NCBI GenBank assembly: GCA_943370145.1
Contig: CALRPY020000011.1
Span: 1-64,000, forward strand
Direction of reading: 5' to 3'
Length of the DNA stretch: 64,000 nucleotides
From: Ga0077536 sp943370145
GTDB taxonomy: Bacteria; Pseudomonadota; Gammaproteobacteria; Ga0077536
In this document: piece after piece, positions 43,987-52,909 of the stretch
How the letters are laid out: every line of letters begins with the position of its first letter
Numbering within the stretch: the stretch's first letter is position 1
Notes under the pieces: model-generated
Database searches by the model: none
What the model was told of the DNA's origin: nothing
The model's input: the letters and a program-made list of their open reading frames with translations, nothing else
Translations under genes and position numbers: made by a program

Positions 43987-44219
43987 TCCCCCGCTCAACA
44001 ATTTAACGGCGAGACCGAACGGCTGCGACCAAGCTGAAAGAAAATACTTGCTGACCCTTAAGGGGACACGCCTTGGGGCCCGCTTTCCAGCCCTAATTCG
44101 GACGACCGGGCCCGAACCTTCGACACCCTGCCCACTGAACCAGCTCCGCTTATACGAACGCCAGGAAGCGATAAGTTCATCGCTTCCTGGAGGTTCAAAT
44201 ACAACTAAAACCCCCTCGT

Positions 44220-44880
44220 CAATTCACCGGCAACTTCAAGGCACAGGCCGTCGCCGTAGCCGAGTCCATCGGCCCGGCCGAGCTACGCCTTCGTCGCACG
44301 TGAATGGGCTTTGTTTCCGCTGGCTGTCTTGTGCCGGCTGCTCGGCGTCTCCCGCTTGGGCTTCCATGATTACCTTGGCCGTCAGGCGCTGCCGGGTCCC
44401 AACAAGGAGGCGACCGTACTTCGCGACCTCAGGCGATGCCATGCCGAAAGCCGCGGCACCTACGGCCGGTCCCGCCTGGTGGCCGACCTGCGCGAGTTGG
44501 GCCAGCCGTCGGACCTGAACGGGTAACCCGGCTGATGCGCCAATAAGGCCTGTGGGGCAAATCCAAAGGCCGTGTCAGATCACGCACCACGGACAGCGGC
44601 CACGCACGGCCGGTCGCCGGGGACCTGCTCGACAGGCAGTTCGACGTGACCAGCACCTCGCCGGCGTGGGTCAGTGATATCACCTACATCGCCACGCGCG
44701 AGGGTTGGCTGTATCTGGCTGTCGTGTTAGGCATCCAAACACGGCAGGTGCTGGGCTACAGCCTCAGCGACCGCATGTCGGATACGCTGGTCGAACAGGC
44801 CTTCCTCAACGCCTGGCAGCGCTCTCGAGGACCCTAGGGCGTGTTGTTCCAATCCGACCGCGGCGGCCATTACGCCTGCC
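44220..44880 (+). mobile_element. Decayed IS3-family insertion sequence (OrfB relic)
   Basis: Two frames together read like an IS3 OrfB transposase. The first part (PLAVLCRLLGVSRLGFHDYL, then HAESRGTYGRSRLVADLREL) is the HTH_21 region. After a frame change near 44520 comes the integrase core (PAWVSDITYIATREGWLYLA, VVLGIQTRQVLGYSLSDRMS), with a stop at about 44837 just before the next core motif FQSDRGGHYA. The third catalytic Glu is not reached. The relic has a frameshift, a stop and a 3' truncation, so it is inactive. Confidence 0.82.
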
Positions 44881-45823
44881 GTGGGGAAACATGCTCACCC
44901 ACGCCCGCGCGGTCAGCGCAACCAACACAAGGCTCTCGCAGAGGTGCGTAACCCACTTGCCCTTGCCCCGGTCACCGGGGATGTCAGCACTGGTGACGGA
45001 TACGAATGCCCCTGTTGCAGGCCCACTGCCACCACTGCGGTTGCGTCCCAAACACACCTAGCGCAGCATCCCGCCCATAAACCGCTGGCTGAGTCAGCCC
45101 GCTTGATGCCCGTCACCGCATCGCCCTGCCCGCTTTGGCGGGCGCCCCAGCCGGCCTGATCTCCTGCAACCCGGCGACCAGAAGGTCTGGAGATACCCGT
45201 CCGAGGTCGGTCCTGCCGATATGCCCTGCCCAGCCTGGCCGACCGGCAAACGCGCGTTCCCTGCCCCAACGCGGCGGCGAGGCGCGGGCCACGGCCCGCA
45301 TCAAGCCTGCTGCAACATAGCGGCGCCCTGCTGCAACCTGCTGCGCCAACCAACAGCGTCGTCACTACGCGTCGCGAGCCGGTAGTGACGACGCGCACGC
45401 AGCCCCAGCACGCCCGGGCGACCACGGGGCTGTCGCAAGTGACGGACCCCCGTGACGTGCTCCGCCACGCCTCCCCCGGGCCGCGAAAGCGGCTACCTGG
45501 ACGTCGTTGACGGTCGCTGAAGACCGTTAGACCGCCTGCGCCAGCAGGCACCGTCGACCTGCGCCCCCCTGCGGTGCATCCCCTGAGCCCTGGGCGTGGG
45601 CTCGAACCGACGAACCGACTTGCAGCAGCAAGCGCCGTCGGGGCCAAGTCCGCGTGCCGCGGCGGCCAGCAGAAAGACCTCGGCACAAGACGGGAGTGGT
45701 GTCCCGTGTCCCTTGTGGTTCCCGTTGCGCTCAGGCGTTCGGGACGGACAGAAACACTTACCAGACCGACTTCACACCAGCGACAACGAACCCGACCGCC
45801 CCCAGGGGCAACCGACCGACTCG
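44881..45823. other. GC-rich non-coding stretch between IS3 relic and second integrase
   Basis: About 940 bp with no supported gene on either strand; the open frames are compositional. It contains the 12-bp inverted repeat at 45356-45394 and short repeated CTGCTGCAAC blocks at about 45308-45340. Confidence 0.45.
45356..45394. repeat. Perfect 12-bp inverted repeat with 15-bp spacer
   Basis: GCGTCGTCACTA (45356-45367) and TAGTGACGACGC (45383-45394) are exact inverted copies. No T tract follows, so it is not a standard terminator. It could be a protein-binding site, a recombination site or an oriT-type hairpin. Confidence 0.65.
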
Positions 45824-46717
45824 ATGACGGAGAACACCAGCAGCAACCGGATGCGCGATCTGAACTACCAGCTCAAACAGCTCTGCCGCCGCAATCGCGA
45901 TGGTAGCTTCGCCACGCAGCGCGACCGTGAGCGTGTGCTCGACCTCGTCGCCAACCAGCTCCAGGAGGCGGGCTTCCGGCATTTGGGCGCCACGAGCCTC
46001 AAGCCCAAGCACGCGGAAAGCTTGGTGGCCCGCTGGCAGGCCGAGGGCCTGGCCATCGGCACGATCAAGAACCGCATGGCAGAGCTCCGCTGGTGGGCCG
46101 AGAAGATCGGCAAGAGCAACGTCATCGCCCGAGATAACCACCACTACGGCATCGGCAACCGGCAACACGTCACCAACGTCAGCAAGGCGCGGGAACTCCA
46201 GGGCAACGCTCTTGGCCGGGTGACCGACCCGTACACCGCTATGTCGCTGCGGCTACAGGCCAGCTTCGGGCTGCGACGGGAGGAGTCCATCAAGATCCAG
46301 CCGGAGTGGGCGGACCGGGGCAACGTACTCGCCCTGAAGGACACTTGGACGAAGGGCGGTCGAGCACGCGAGGTGCCTGTGCGCAATGTGAAGCAGCGGC
46401 AGTTGCTCGAAGAGGCGAAGGCCCTGGCCGGCAGGGGCAGCCTCATCCCGGCCGACAAGTCCTACTCAGAGCAACTACGCCGCTTCCAGCACCAGTGCGC
46501 CGCCGCCGGCATCCACCGTGTGCACGGGTTCCGGCACCAGTATGCGCAGGTGCGATATCGTGAATTGACGGGCCGGGCGGCACCTGCAGCTGGTGGGCCG
46601 CAGTCGCGGGATCTGACGGCCGAGCAGAAGGCGATTGATCGGGAGGCGCGGCTCACGATCAGCGCGGAGCTGGGGCATGAGAGGGAGCAGGTGACGGCCG
46701 TTTACTTGGGAAGGTGA
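45824..46717 (+). CDS. Tyrosine recombinase of the Integrase_1 type
   Basis: The 297-residue product's N-terminal SAM-like domain (MRDLNYQLKQLCRRNRDGSF, then ATQRDRERVLDLVANQLQEA) is of the PF12834 type. The catalytic part has FGLRREESIKIQP (Arg near 151), HGFRHQYAQVRYREL (HxxR), and ELGHEREQVTAVYLGR, where the last Tyr is the nucleophile. Such proteins are often carried within ICEs and genomic islands as accessory recombinases distinct from the main integrase. It is not next to a tRNA gene. It may mark the edge of a nested insertion. The ATG at 45824 was chosen over an upstream extension without features. Confidence 0.8.
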   Translation: MTENTSSNRMRDLNYQLKQLCRRNRDGSFATQRDRERVLDLVANQLQEAGFRHLGATSLKPKHAESLVARWQAEGLAIGTIKNRMAELRWWAEKIGKSNVIARDNHHYGIGNRQHVTNVSKARELQGNALGRVTDPYTAMSLRLQASFGLRREESIKIQPEWADRGNVLALKDTWTKGGRAREVPVRNVKQRQLLEEAKALAGRGSLIPADKSYSEQLRRFQHQCAAAGIHRVHGFRHQYAQVRYRELTGRAAPAAGGPQSRDLTAEQKAIDREARLTISAELGHEREQVTAVYLGR

Positions 46718-46812
46718 CTGCAATCGACCCATCCGCGACACACGAAACCCTGAACTCGTCGCAGCAAAGGCGTCGGAGCAGCGCGCGATTGACTCAATGA
46801 TATCTGACCCTG

Positions 46813-48852
46813 CTACCGGAACGGGGCAGCGCCACGAGCGGCATGCCTAGCGAGACGCTCGTTGATTGTCTTGAACAGTGCCTCAAAGCGCGCGACGCTC
46901 GCCAAGGGGAGCACGCCTGCCGGATCGTCAGCCATCTTCTTCAAGAACAGGCGGGCAGGCCGGGTCTTGTTGAACTTCACGCCCAAGGCGTCGAAGGCTG
47001 CCTCATATCGCTTGGCTATGCGAGGGATCATGGGGTTCAGCGCCAGCGACTTTCCGACGAGCTCGGCTGCATAGCACTCGCGCACAAGCTGATCGAATAC
47101 CGTCGAATCGAGTAAGTCTTCAACATCTGCTTCTGTAGGCGCCGGTGAGGGAAAGCCCTCGGAAACGAAGACGACGTTCTGTTCGGCAATCAACTTGTTT
47201 CTTACCAGCTCATCTTTGGTCGCCTTCGTGTCTCTCTCTTGGTCAAGAAGCACCAAAACGCTCTGTTCCTCCGATGTCAGCAGCGCGACCATGTAGGAAA
47301 CCTTCTGCGCGCCGCCAGCCGGCGTCAATGTCAGTTCCGAGTCGAGCGCAACACCACCCGAGTCGGCGAGGTGTGCCGAGACCGAAGACAGGAACCAGTA
47401 GTCAGTGACACCCTCCACCACAAGGTTCTTAGAACCAACGAATAGGCTCTGCGAAATGTTGTAGCCGAGCGCTGCCTGTAGCGGAAATAGCGTTCGCGAG
47501 TCCCCGGTTGGGTCGTTCGTCACAGTTGTGCCAGCCGCTTCTTCGATGCTCACAGTTCGCACCGAGTCCAATCGATGCGTCGGCACCATGAAGGGCGAGT
47601 GCGTTGTGTAGATTATCTGATTCTTAAAGTCGTTTTCGAAGTGCATCAGCAGATCGCCCTGCGATCGGGCGTGCAGATACAGCCCTGGCTCATCGAGCAG
47701 CAAGATTGCGTTCTCCGCATCTCCGCCCTTCGTGTCGGCGAAGAAAGTGATGTAGAAGGAGAAAAACCACTGGAAGCCTCGGCTCCGGTCGTCGAGGTTC
47801 ACTTCCACGTCATAAGCTGCGTTGGGATCAGACACCAGCGTATCGAGGTGATGCGCGTCGAGCCCAAACCGGACCTTGAGCGCGCGGTCCTTCCACAGCC
47901 GCCGAATCTCCGAAGTGACCACAGCGCCAGAACGGTTCGCAAGCTGGTTCCGCGTCTCTTGCTCGTTCTGGCTTAAAAGTTTCTGCAAGTGCTCGGGATC
48001 CAGTCCCGCCACCTTGCACAGCTTCTCGAACTGGCGATCCGACTCCTTGATGTGCGGCGCCCCTTGAGACTTTCGTTCGAGGTATTCCGCGATGTTTTGG
48101 TGACCTTGCAGCTCCGAGTACTCATCGACGTAGATGAATTTCGGCAAGTTCTTGACCACCCAGGTCCGTGCCACCTCTTGGGCGTCCTTGTCGCCAGCAA
48201 TCGCCTCCGCGAGATCTTCAAGTTCTGAAACAAGCTGGTTCTGCTTGTCCGTTAGGTCGACATCTGCCGCAGCCAACTCCTTGCGCAAGATCTTCAGCGC
48301 CTGCGTCGCGTTCGTTGCCCACTGCGTCCGGTCGGGAAGCAGAGTCATTCCGTCGTCAAAGGCCTCCGCCGCAGCTTGGAGCGCAGCCCGATAACCTTCC
48401 GCAGCTTTGTCAGCAGCCGCCTGCACTGCAGGCGCTATCCTTCGCAGCTTAGCCTTTACGTCAGCCTCATCGAATGCTTGTGTTGCCAAACCTTCGAATT
48501 CGACATGCCGATCCTTTCCGCGATAACACCGCGACACCTCTACGTGCCGCACGTCCTTGGCGAGCGGAAGTATATTGACTAGCTCGGCCCGCTCTTGGTC
48601 ATCGAGAGCCCAGCGGGAACTCAAGACTTCGGTGTCGTCTGTGCATTCCTCCAACCGTCGATGGCGAGGAAAGTCCTTGATCTTGTTCAGCCCCTGGAAC
48701 CCTTCTGCCGGATTGAGGCTGTGCAGCGCACGGAGCAGGTTCGACTTTCCACTCTCGTTGCGCCCGAGGATCGCGGTAATCTGAGACACATCGATCGGCC
48801 CGCTGTCGTTGATCGAGCGGAAGTTTTTGACGCTGAACGAGACAAGCCGCAT
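46813..48852 (-). CDS. OLD-family ATPase with TOPRIM nuclease domain
   Basis: The 679-residue product has a P loop ILGRNESGKSNLLRAL (28-43) and, after a long coiled-coil-like insertion (about 115-250), the signature/Walker B ILLLDEPGLYLHARSQGDLL. A TOPRIM domain follows with KNLVVEGVTDYWFLSSV (Glu near 479) and SVLVLLDQERD (Asp near 536). OLD-family proteins are ATP-regulated nucleases, known from P2 Old and from GajA of the Gabija system. No UvrD-like partner (GajB) or reverse transcriptase lies beside it, so it resembles stand-alone class 1 OLD proteins. A defence role is inferred from family and island position. Confidence 0.87.
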   Translation of the reverse strand: MRLVSFSVKNFRSINDSGPIDVSQITAILGRNESGKSNLLRALHSLNPAEGFQGLNKIKDFPRHRRLEECTDDTEVLSSRWALDDQERAELVNILPLAKDVRHVEVSRCYRGKDRHVEFEGLATQAFDEADVKAKLRRIAPAVQAAADKAAEGYRAALQAAAEAFDDGMTLLPDRTQWATNATQALKILRKELAAADVDLTDKQNQLVSELEDLAEAIAGDKDAQEVARTWVVKNLPKFIYVDEYSELQGHQNIAEYLERKSQGAPHIKESDRQFEKLCKVAGLDPEHLQKLLSQNEQETRNQLANRSGAVVTSEIRRLWKDRALKVRFGLDAHHLDTLVSDPNAAYDVEVNLDDRSRGFQWFFSFYITFFADTKGGDAENAILLLDEPGLYLHARSQGDLLMHFENDFKNQIIYTTHSPFMVPTHRLDSVRTVSIEEAAGTTVTNDPTGDSRTLFPLQAALGYNISQSLFVGSKNLVVEGVTDYWFLSSVSAHLADSGGVALDSELTLTPAGGAQKVSYMVALLTSEEQSVLVLLDQERDTKATKDELVRNKLIAEQNVVFVSEGFPSPAPTEADVEDLLDSTVFDQLVRECYAAELVGKSLALNPMIPRIAKRYEAAFDALGVKFNKTRPARLFLKKMADDPAGVLPLASVARFEALFKTINERLARHAARGAAPFR

Positions 48853-49203
48853 GCCACTATTTCACTGTTGTCTACCAGACAATGATACTCCACGAGTGCG
48901 TTACCGCGTAGCCTTCTCCCTCGCCGTAGCCCTGGGGGGCGTGATGATTACGCCCGGCCTCGGCCCCGGTAGCATGTACTCACGGCTGAGGAATTTGAGG
49001 AGCACGAGCCGCGTGAAGCCTTGCGGCCGAATTCGCTGCGTTCAAGCAGTCATTCCAGTGCGGCTGCGCGTGACCGCAACCGGCCTGCAGGTCCAATGGA
49101 AAAGAACTCGCTCGGCGAACCCGAAGGTTACACCGAGCGTTAAGACCACCAAAAGAAGGCACTCGGCAAGTTCACCCATCTGCCAGCCCGTCGGGGGTCT
49201 CGC
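48853..49203. other. Gene-free gap upstream of the OLD gene
   Basis: About 350 bp without a supported gene. It must hold the promoter of the OLD-family gene (minus) and the end of the maintenance module. No clear -35/-10 pair or hairpin was identified. Confidence 0.35.
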
Positions 49204-50280
49204 TCACCCCGCCGTTACAACCTCCCTCCAGCCACCGGGCGGCAGATCGATTAGCTTGCCACCCAGCGCCTCGAAGTCGGTGGCCCGGTCGTAGTCCGCA
49301 ACCTCCTGCGAATAGTGGGTGACGGCGTTGACCAAGCCATAAGCGGTGAGGTCTCCTTCGACGATCAGATGCCTCAGCACCCCTGCCCGCTCGGTGTCGT
49401 TAAGCGTGTAGCGGTTGGCCAGCACCTCGACGGCCCTGACTGGGTCACCGGTCAACGGGATCTCGCGTGTCTTCCGCATCTTCAGCGCAATCTGTCGGAA
49501 GGTCGTCTCCGAGACGGCCGCCTCCACCACGTCTCGGATCTTCAAGAAGAAGGCCCGGTCGTCGGCGGCGAGCGTGTCGTCGCGATAGAAGTTGGACGAC
49601 TCGACTTCCGCCGCCAGCGTGCGGCCGACGTGGGTCTTCCGGAGGGTATGGTCCGCGGCAATCAGGCCGTTTCGACATACCAGCCGGAAGATGAGCGGCT
49701 GCACAGACAAGGTGCCGCAGCCCACTTCCGAGTTGGAGATGACGATGCCGGCCTGGACCATGTCTCCGGGAGAGACCTCGAACCCCACGCGAGGTGCGAC
49801 GACCTTCAGGTACATCTTCGTATCGGTGAGTTCCACCGACTCGAAGCGCGCACCTTCGAGGCGCTGCAAGATAGGCAACACGTTCTCTGCGAGGTCGAAG
49901 TTGTCCAGCCGCCGGTAGCGGTCGGACAACACCGCCCTCACCTGCCCGTCCAGAGTACGGATCATCCGGCGGTCGCCGTCCGACTGCAGCCAGGTGTTGA
50001 CGTTGCTGTCCAGCAGCGCGGGCTGCTCACCGCGCATGCGCTCGAAGTAGGCGAACGGGATCTTCAGCTTATCGGCGAGTTGCCGCCGCGCCAGGTCCGT
50101 CACGCCGTATTCGCTGGCCACGGTGCTGTCAGCACTGCGGACATCGACAGACATCTTCAATTCACCGACCTCGTCGGTGCGGCAATGAAGCAGCGAAGAA
50201 GGCACGACCAGATCGCGCTTCGATTCAATCTGGCGCTCGAGTTCGCGCGCCAGGTCAACAAGAGAACGACCAACTTTCAT
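49204..50280 (-). CDS. DUF932-family mobile-element protein
   Basis: The 358-residue product is of the phage/plasmid DUF932 type, with AYFERMRGEQPALLDSNVNT, VRAVLSDRYRRLDNFDLAEN, GDMVQAGIVISNSEVGCGTL and VQPLIFRLVCRNGLIAADHT. The biochemical role is unknown. The family is common in ICEs, plasmids and phages and often sits beside radC and anti-restriction genes. The start ATG at 50280 is preceded by CAGGAG. The gene has a structured leader (50305-50345) and a terminator separates it from radC, so it is transcribed from its own promoter. Confidence 0.87.
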   Translation of the reverse strand: MKVGRSLVDLARELERQIESKRDLVVPSSLLHCRTDEVGELKMSVDVRSADSTVASEYGVTDLARRQLADKLKIPFAYFERMRGEQPALLDSNVNTWLQSDGDRRMIRTLDGQVRAVLSDRYRRLDNFDLAENVLPILQRLEGARFESVELTDTKMYLKVVAPRVGFEVSPGDMVQAGIVISNSEVGCGTLSVQPLIFRLVCRNGLIAADHTLRKTHVGRTLAAEVESSNFYRDDTLAADDRAFFLKIRDVVEAAVSETTFRQIALKMRKTREIPLTGDPVRAVEVLANRYTLNDTERAGVLRHLIVEGDLTAYGLVNAVTHYSQEVADYDRATDFEALGGKLIDLPPGGWREVVTAG

Positions 50281-50302
50281 GAAAGGACTCCTGTACAAGT
50301 GC

Positions 50303-50345
50303 GAGGACGTCCCCGACCAGCGGGGATGACTTTCCCCGCTGGGGT
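50303..50345 (-). promoter_or_regulatory. Structured leader of the DUF932 gene (repeated motif, copy A)
   Basis: Read in gene direction: CCAGCGGGGA, AAGTCA, TCCCCGCTGG forms a 10-bp hairpin, followed by TCGGGGACGTCC, whose GGGG could pair with the upstream CCCC in a pseudoknot. The same order (CCCC, GGGGA, TCCCC, GGGG) recurs before radC and the DUF3577 gene. It may be an instance of leader RNAs known near such genes (radC or STAXI motifs). Confidence 0.65.
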
Positions 50346-50348
50346 TTT

Positions 50349-50376
50349 AAAAAAGCGGACCGGGAGACCCGGTCCG
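50349..50376 (-). terminator. Rho-independent terminator after radC
   Basis: In the minus direction CGGACCGGG and CCCGGTCCG form a 9-bp stem around a TCT loop, followed by C and six T residues. It lies 38 bp after the radC stop and ends that transcript before the DUF932 leader. Confidence 0.9.
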
Positions 50377-50413
50377 GAATGGAGCGCGAAGCAAGTCGCG
50401 CAAGGAACCGACG

Positions 50414-51007
50414 CTAGATGAGACCTCGCTCGGCGAACGACACGACCTCGTTGCCGGCGACCACAAAGTGATCCAGGACACGCACTTCGAGGATTGCCAG
50501 CGCGTCCCGCAGCGTTTTCGTCAGCATCTCGTCGGCCCGGCTGGGCTCGGCGACACCCGAGGGGTGGTTATGCGCGAAAATCACTGCAGCCGCGTTGTGC
50601 TCGAGCGTGCGCTTGACGACTTCCCGGGGGTACACGCTGGTCTGATCCAGGGTTCCCCGGAACAGTTCCTCCGACGTGATCACCCGGTGCCGGGTGTCCA
50701 GGAACAAGGCCATGAACACCTCGCGCTGATGACCCGCCAGGGTGACGCGCAGATAGTCCCGGACCGCCTGTGGCGAACTCAGGAAATCGCGCTGCTGCAT
50801 CGCCTCAGCGAGCGATCTCCGGACCAGCTCCTTTGCCGCCTGCAGCTTCGAGGAAGCCTGAGGTTGGACGTAGGTGACAGTTGCCGAGGTGTGCAGCAAC
50901 TGGGACAGGCTGCCGCTCGCATCCCGCAGCAGATGCGTGGCGGTGCGGACGCCGACCAGGACGCCGAGCAGCTCGGTGTCGGACAGCGATTCGATGTTGG
51001 AACGCAT
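50414..51007 (-). CDS. radC: RadC-family JAB/JAMM protein
   Basis: The 197-residue product carries the JAMM metal motif HNHPSG (146-151) with SRAD (Asp 159) and an upstream Glu in TSEELFRGTL. RadC proteins are widespread on mobile elements. A role in DNA repair was withdrawn for E. coli RadC, so the function is best called unknown, with a metalloprotease-like fold. It is about 25 residues shorter at the N-terminus than chromosomal RadC. A structured leader precedes it (51028-51075) and a terminator follows. Confidence 0.92.
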   Translation of the reverse strand: MRSNIESLSDTELLGVLVGVRTATHLLRDASGSLSQLLHTSATVTYVQPQASSKLQAAKELVRRSLAEAMQQRDFLSSPQAVRDYLRVTLAGHQREVFMALFLDTRHRVITSEELFRGTLDQTSVYPREVVKRTLEHNAAAVIFAHNHPSGVAEPSRADEMLTKTLRDALAILEVRVLDHFVVAGNEVVSFAERGLI

Positions 51008-51027
51008 GGAACTCTCCTCGAGGAACT

Positions 51028-51075
51028 GCCTGGAGAGCTCCGCCCCGAGGGGAGGAGACTCCCCAGGGGGTGGAT
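51028..51075 (-). promoter_or_regulatory. Structured leader of radC (repeated motif, copy B)
   Basis: In gene direction: CCACCCCCTGGGGAGTC, then TCCTCCCCTCGGGGCGG. The GGGGA...TCCCC hairpin and the following TCGGGG repeat the order seen before the DUF932 gene, with a shorter first stem. AGGAGAG lies close to the radC ATG. Confidence 0.6.
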
Positions 51076-51095
51076 TGACGAACTTCAGCTACCGA

Positions 51096-51536
51096 TCAGA
51101 ATGGGACGTCGTCGGGTTCCATCGCCTTGACGGGCTGCGGCACATCGACTGCTTTTCCATTCACCTTCGCGAACTTGATACGCAGCAACCGTCCCTTGAT
51201 GGAGACGCCCGGCTGCCCCTTCCGCTCACCCTTTTCGAAGGTGAACATCTCGGGGTAGATGTCGGCGATCCTGAAACCGATGATGACCGCCTTTTCGGCG
51301 GCCACGTCGGCCTCGAGTCTGGTCACGACACTCTGGGCGTCAGCGCCGCTGACGCGGCAATCGAACTTCGTGTAGCTGACGTCGCTCTCGTTACCACGCA
51401 GGGCCGCAACGGTGCATGCGATGAACTCCTGACCTTTTCGCGGCTTGATCCTGCGGACCCGGTTGAGATAACCGACGCCTTCCACATGCAGATTGAAAAA
51501 CGACGACTGGCTGTTGGCTTGCCTTTGCTCGGACAT
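51096..51536 (-). CDS. DUF3577 / STY4534-family ICE replication protein
   Basis: The 146-residue product has the family signature FFNLHVEGVGYLNRVRRIKP, then FIACTVAALRGNESDVSYTK. It resembles a small OB-fold, single-strand-binding-like protein. Members are conserved in PFGI-1/SPI-7-type elements beside topoisomerase and replication genes. The start ATG is the one before SEQRQANSQSS. An upstream frame extension lacks any feature. It has its own structured leader (51575-51612). A role in element replication is by family annotation. Confidence 0.88.
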   Translation of the reverse strand: MSEQRQANSQSSFFNLHVEGVGYLNRVRRIKPRKGQEFIACTVAALRGNESDVSYTKFDCRVSGADAQSVVTRLEADVAAEKAVIIGFRIADIYPEMFTFEKGERKGQPGVSIKGRLLRIKFAKVNGKAVDVPQPVKAMEPDDVPF

Positions 51537-51574
51537 GATGGCCTCCGGTTGACTTGAATCACGGAAAAAGAGGA

Positions 51575-51612
51575 GACCATCCCCTGACGGGGACGATGCT
51601 CCCCGACTGGGT
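51575..51612 (-). promoter_or_regulatory. Structured leader of the DUF3577 gene (repeated motif, copy C)
   Basis: In gene direction: CCCAGTCGGGGAGCATCG, then TCCCCGTCAGGGGATGG. The GGGGA...TCCCC hairpin with a following GGGGA repeats the pattern found before radC and the DUF932 gene. About 40 bp separate it from the start codon. Confidence 0.6.
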
Positions 51613-51654
51613 TGAAGGAACGACAACATCTCCGAGCCTTGCGGCTCCCGGCTT

Positions 51655-52032
51655 TCAGGAGATCTGGCCGGATCCGGGCGATGCGTTACGCGCATCAATC
51701 GGGCTGACACAGCCAGCGAGAAAATCGCAGCGGCAGCAGGCGAGGAAACGCACTGTGGGCTCCGCATCGGGCCATGGTGATCGGAGGCCAGAATCACGTG
51801 CAACTGCACTGGGAAGGCGGGCCACGTCCCCGTCCTCGCAGCAGACGACGAAGTCCAAACGATCGTGGCCGCGTCCCGGCATCCTGCGAGCGACCAAGCG
51901 GAAGCCCCGGAATTTGATGGTCCCTTGCCCCTGCGTACGGGCGGCTGACACCTCATCCCGGATGATTGCTCGCAGCATCCGCCACTCCTCGGCCGATGGC
52001 TGGCGCCCGCAGTCGGACGGTTGACCCGTCAC
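51655..52032 (-). CDS. Hypothetical protein coupled to the TIGR03761 gene
   Basis: The 125-residue product starts at a GTG that overlaps the preceding stop (GTGA). It begins TGQPSDCGRQPSAEEWRMLR and contains AIIRDEVSAARTQGQGTIKF and HDRLDFVVCCEDGDVARLP. The first 85 residues look like a compact soluble domain. The tail is less convincing. The coupling and position in the replication operon support it. I do not recognise the family. Confidence 0.55.
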   Translation of the reverse strand: MTGQPSDCGRQPSAEEWRMLRAIIRDEVSAARTQGQGTIKFRGFRLVARRMPGRGHDRLDFVVCCEDGDVARLPSAVARDSGLRSPWPDAEPTVRFLACCRCDFLAGCVSPIDARNASPGSGQIS

Positions 52033-52895
52033 AGTAGCTGGACCTCGGCCGGCGCCGGCAGATCGCGCAACGCGCCCAGCGAGGCCTCCCGCATCAACCG
52101 GAGCTCGGCCGGCGTCGGCGTGACTCGTCGTTGCGTGTGCCGGGGAGCTTCCTCGCCGGTGAAGACCGCCATCGGGACCTCGCCGAACAGCGCGACCGCC
52201 GCTTGGACGCGCAGCCTGCCAAGTTCGTCGGCCCCCGGCAGAAAATCGCGCCGGGTGAGCGGCAGCATCTCCTCGCGCAGCAGGCCCCGCTCCCATCGGA
52301 TCGGTTCGAGGAACAGCGCACGAAGTCCGCGGCCGATTTCCCGGATGGCGGCCCGGCCAGCCTCGTCGCTCAGGCGGTCCTTTTGCATCAGCGTCTGGAC
52401 CATGCGGACGTGGTAGTCGAATTCGACGATCGCCTCGGCCGTGGCGTAGCCGTAGGGGCTCCGAAACCCGAGTTCGACCGTGACCGGGTTGGAGGACGCC
52501 AACACCGAGAGGCTGAGGCCCTTGCGACGAAGGCGTTCGAATTCCGCCTCCCGGGCCTCGATGGTCCGGGCCATCTGGGCGCGGATATCGGTGAGCCGCT
52601 GGTAAACGCGGATTAAAATCCAGTCAGCATAGGGATTGTCGTTCGCCGACAAACTCCAGATCGAGCGCAGGATGGACGCGAAGCGCCGTCCCCCCGGGAT
52701 CGCCGGCGCGCTACCGGCCGCATCGGCCGCTCGCCCGGCAAACATCTGCCAGGCCTCCCGGGTATGCAGGACCATCAGATCCGGGGTCTCCTCGATGAGC
52801 CGTCCGATGCTCATGCGGGACGGCGCGACGGTCGATGTCGGGTCAGTCATTGTTCGCTCCTCTGGTGTCGATTCATGTTCGTCGGGTGTGGTCAT
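52029..52895 (-). CDS. Integrating conjugative element protein, TIGR03761 (PFL_4669) family
   Basis: The 288-residue product includes LHTREAWQMFAGRAADAAGS, GGRRFASILRSIWSLSANDN, PYADWILIRVYQRLTDIR and GFRSPYGYATAEAIVEFDYH, which fit the PFL_4669 family of PFGI-1-type islands. The role is unknown, but the gene is constant in the replication/partition operon of these elements. It starts 14 bp after the STY4528-like gene ends, and the next gene overlaps its stop. Alternative start at MTDPTSTV (residue 16). Confidence 0.85.
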   Translation of the reverse strand: MTTPDEHESTPEERTMTDPTSTVAPSRMSIGRLIEETPDLMVLHTREAWQMFAGRAADAAGSAPAIPGGRRFASILRSIWSLSANDNPYADWILIRVYQRLTDIRAQMARTIEAREAEFERLRRKGLSLSVLASSNPVTVELGFRSPYGYATAEAIVEFDYHVRMVQTLMQKDRLSDEAGRAAIREIGRGLRALFLEPIRWERGLLREEMLPLTRRDFLPGADELGRLRVQAAVALFGEVPMAVFTGEEAPRHTQRRVTPTPAELRLMREASLGALRDLPAPAEVQLL

Positions 52896-52909
52896 GGCCT
52901 TGGTGCTCC

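Noticed and set aside
46813..48852. Gabija system (GajA plus GajB)
   Set aside because: No UvrD-like helicase gene is adjacent: the neighbours are an integrase and a DUF932 gene. Only the OLD-family protein is present.
50305..50345. Hairpin upstream of the DUF932 gene as a terminator on the plus strand
   Set aside because: No plus-strand gene ends here, and the T run on that strand is only four bases. The hairpin fits better as a leader element on the minus strand, repeated before two other genes.
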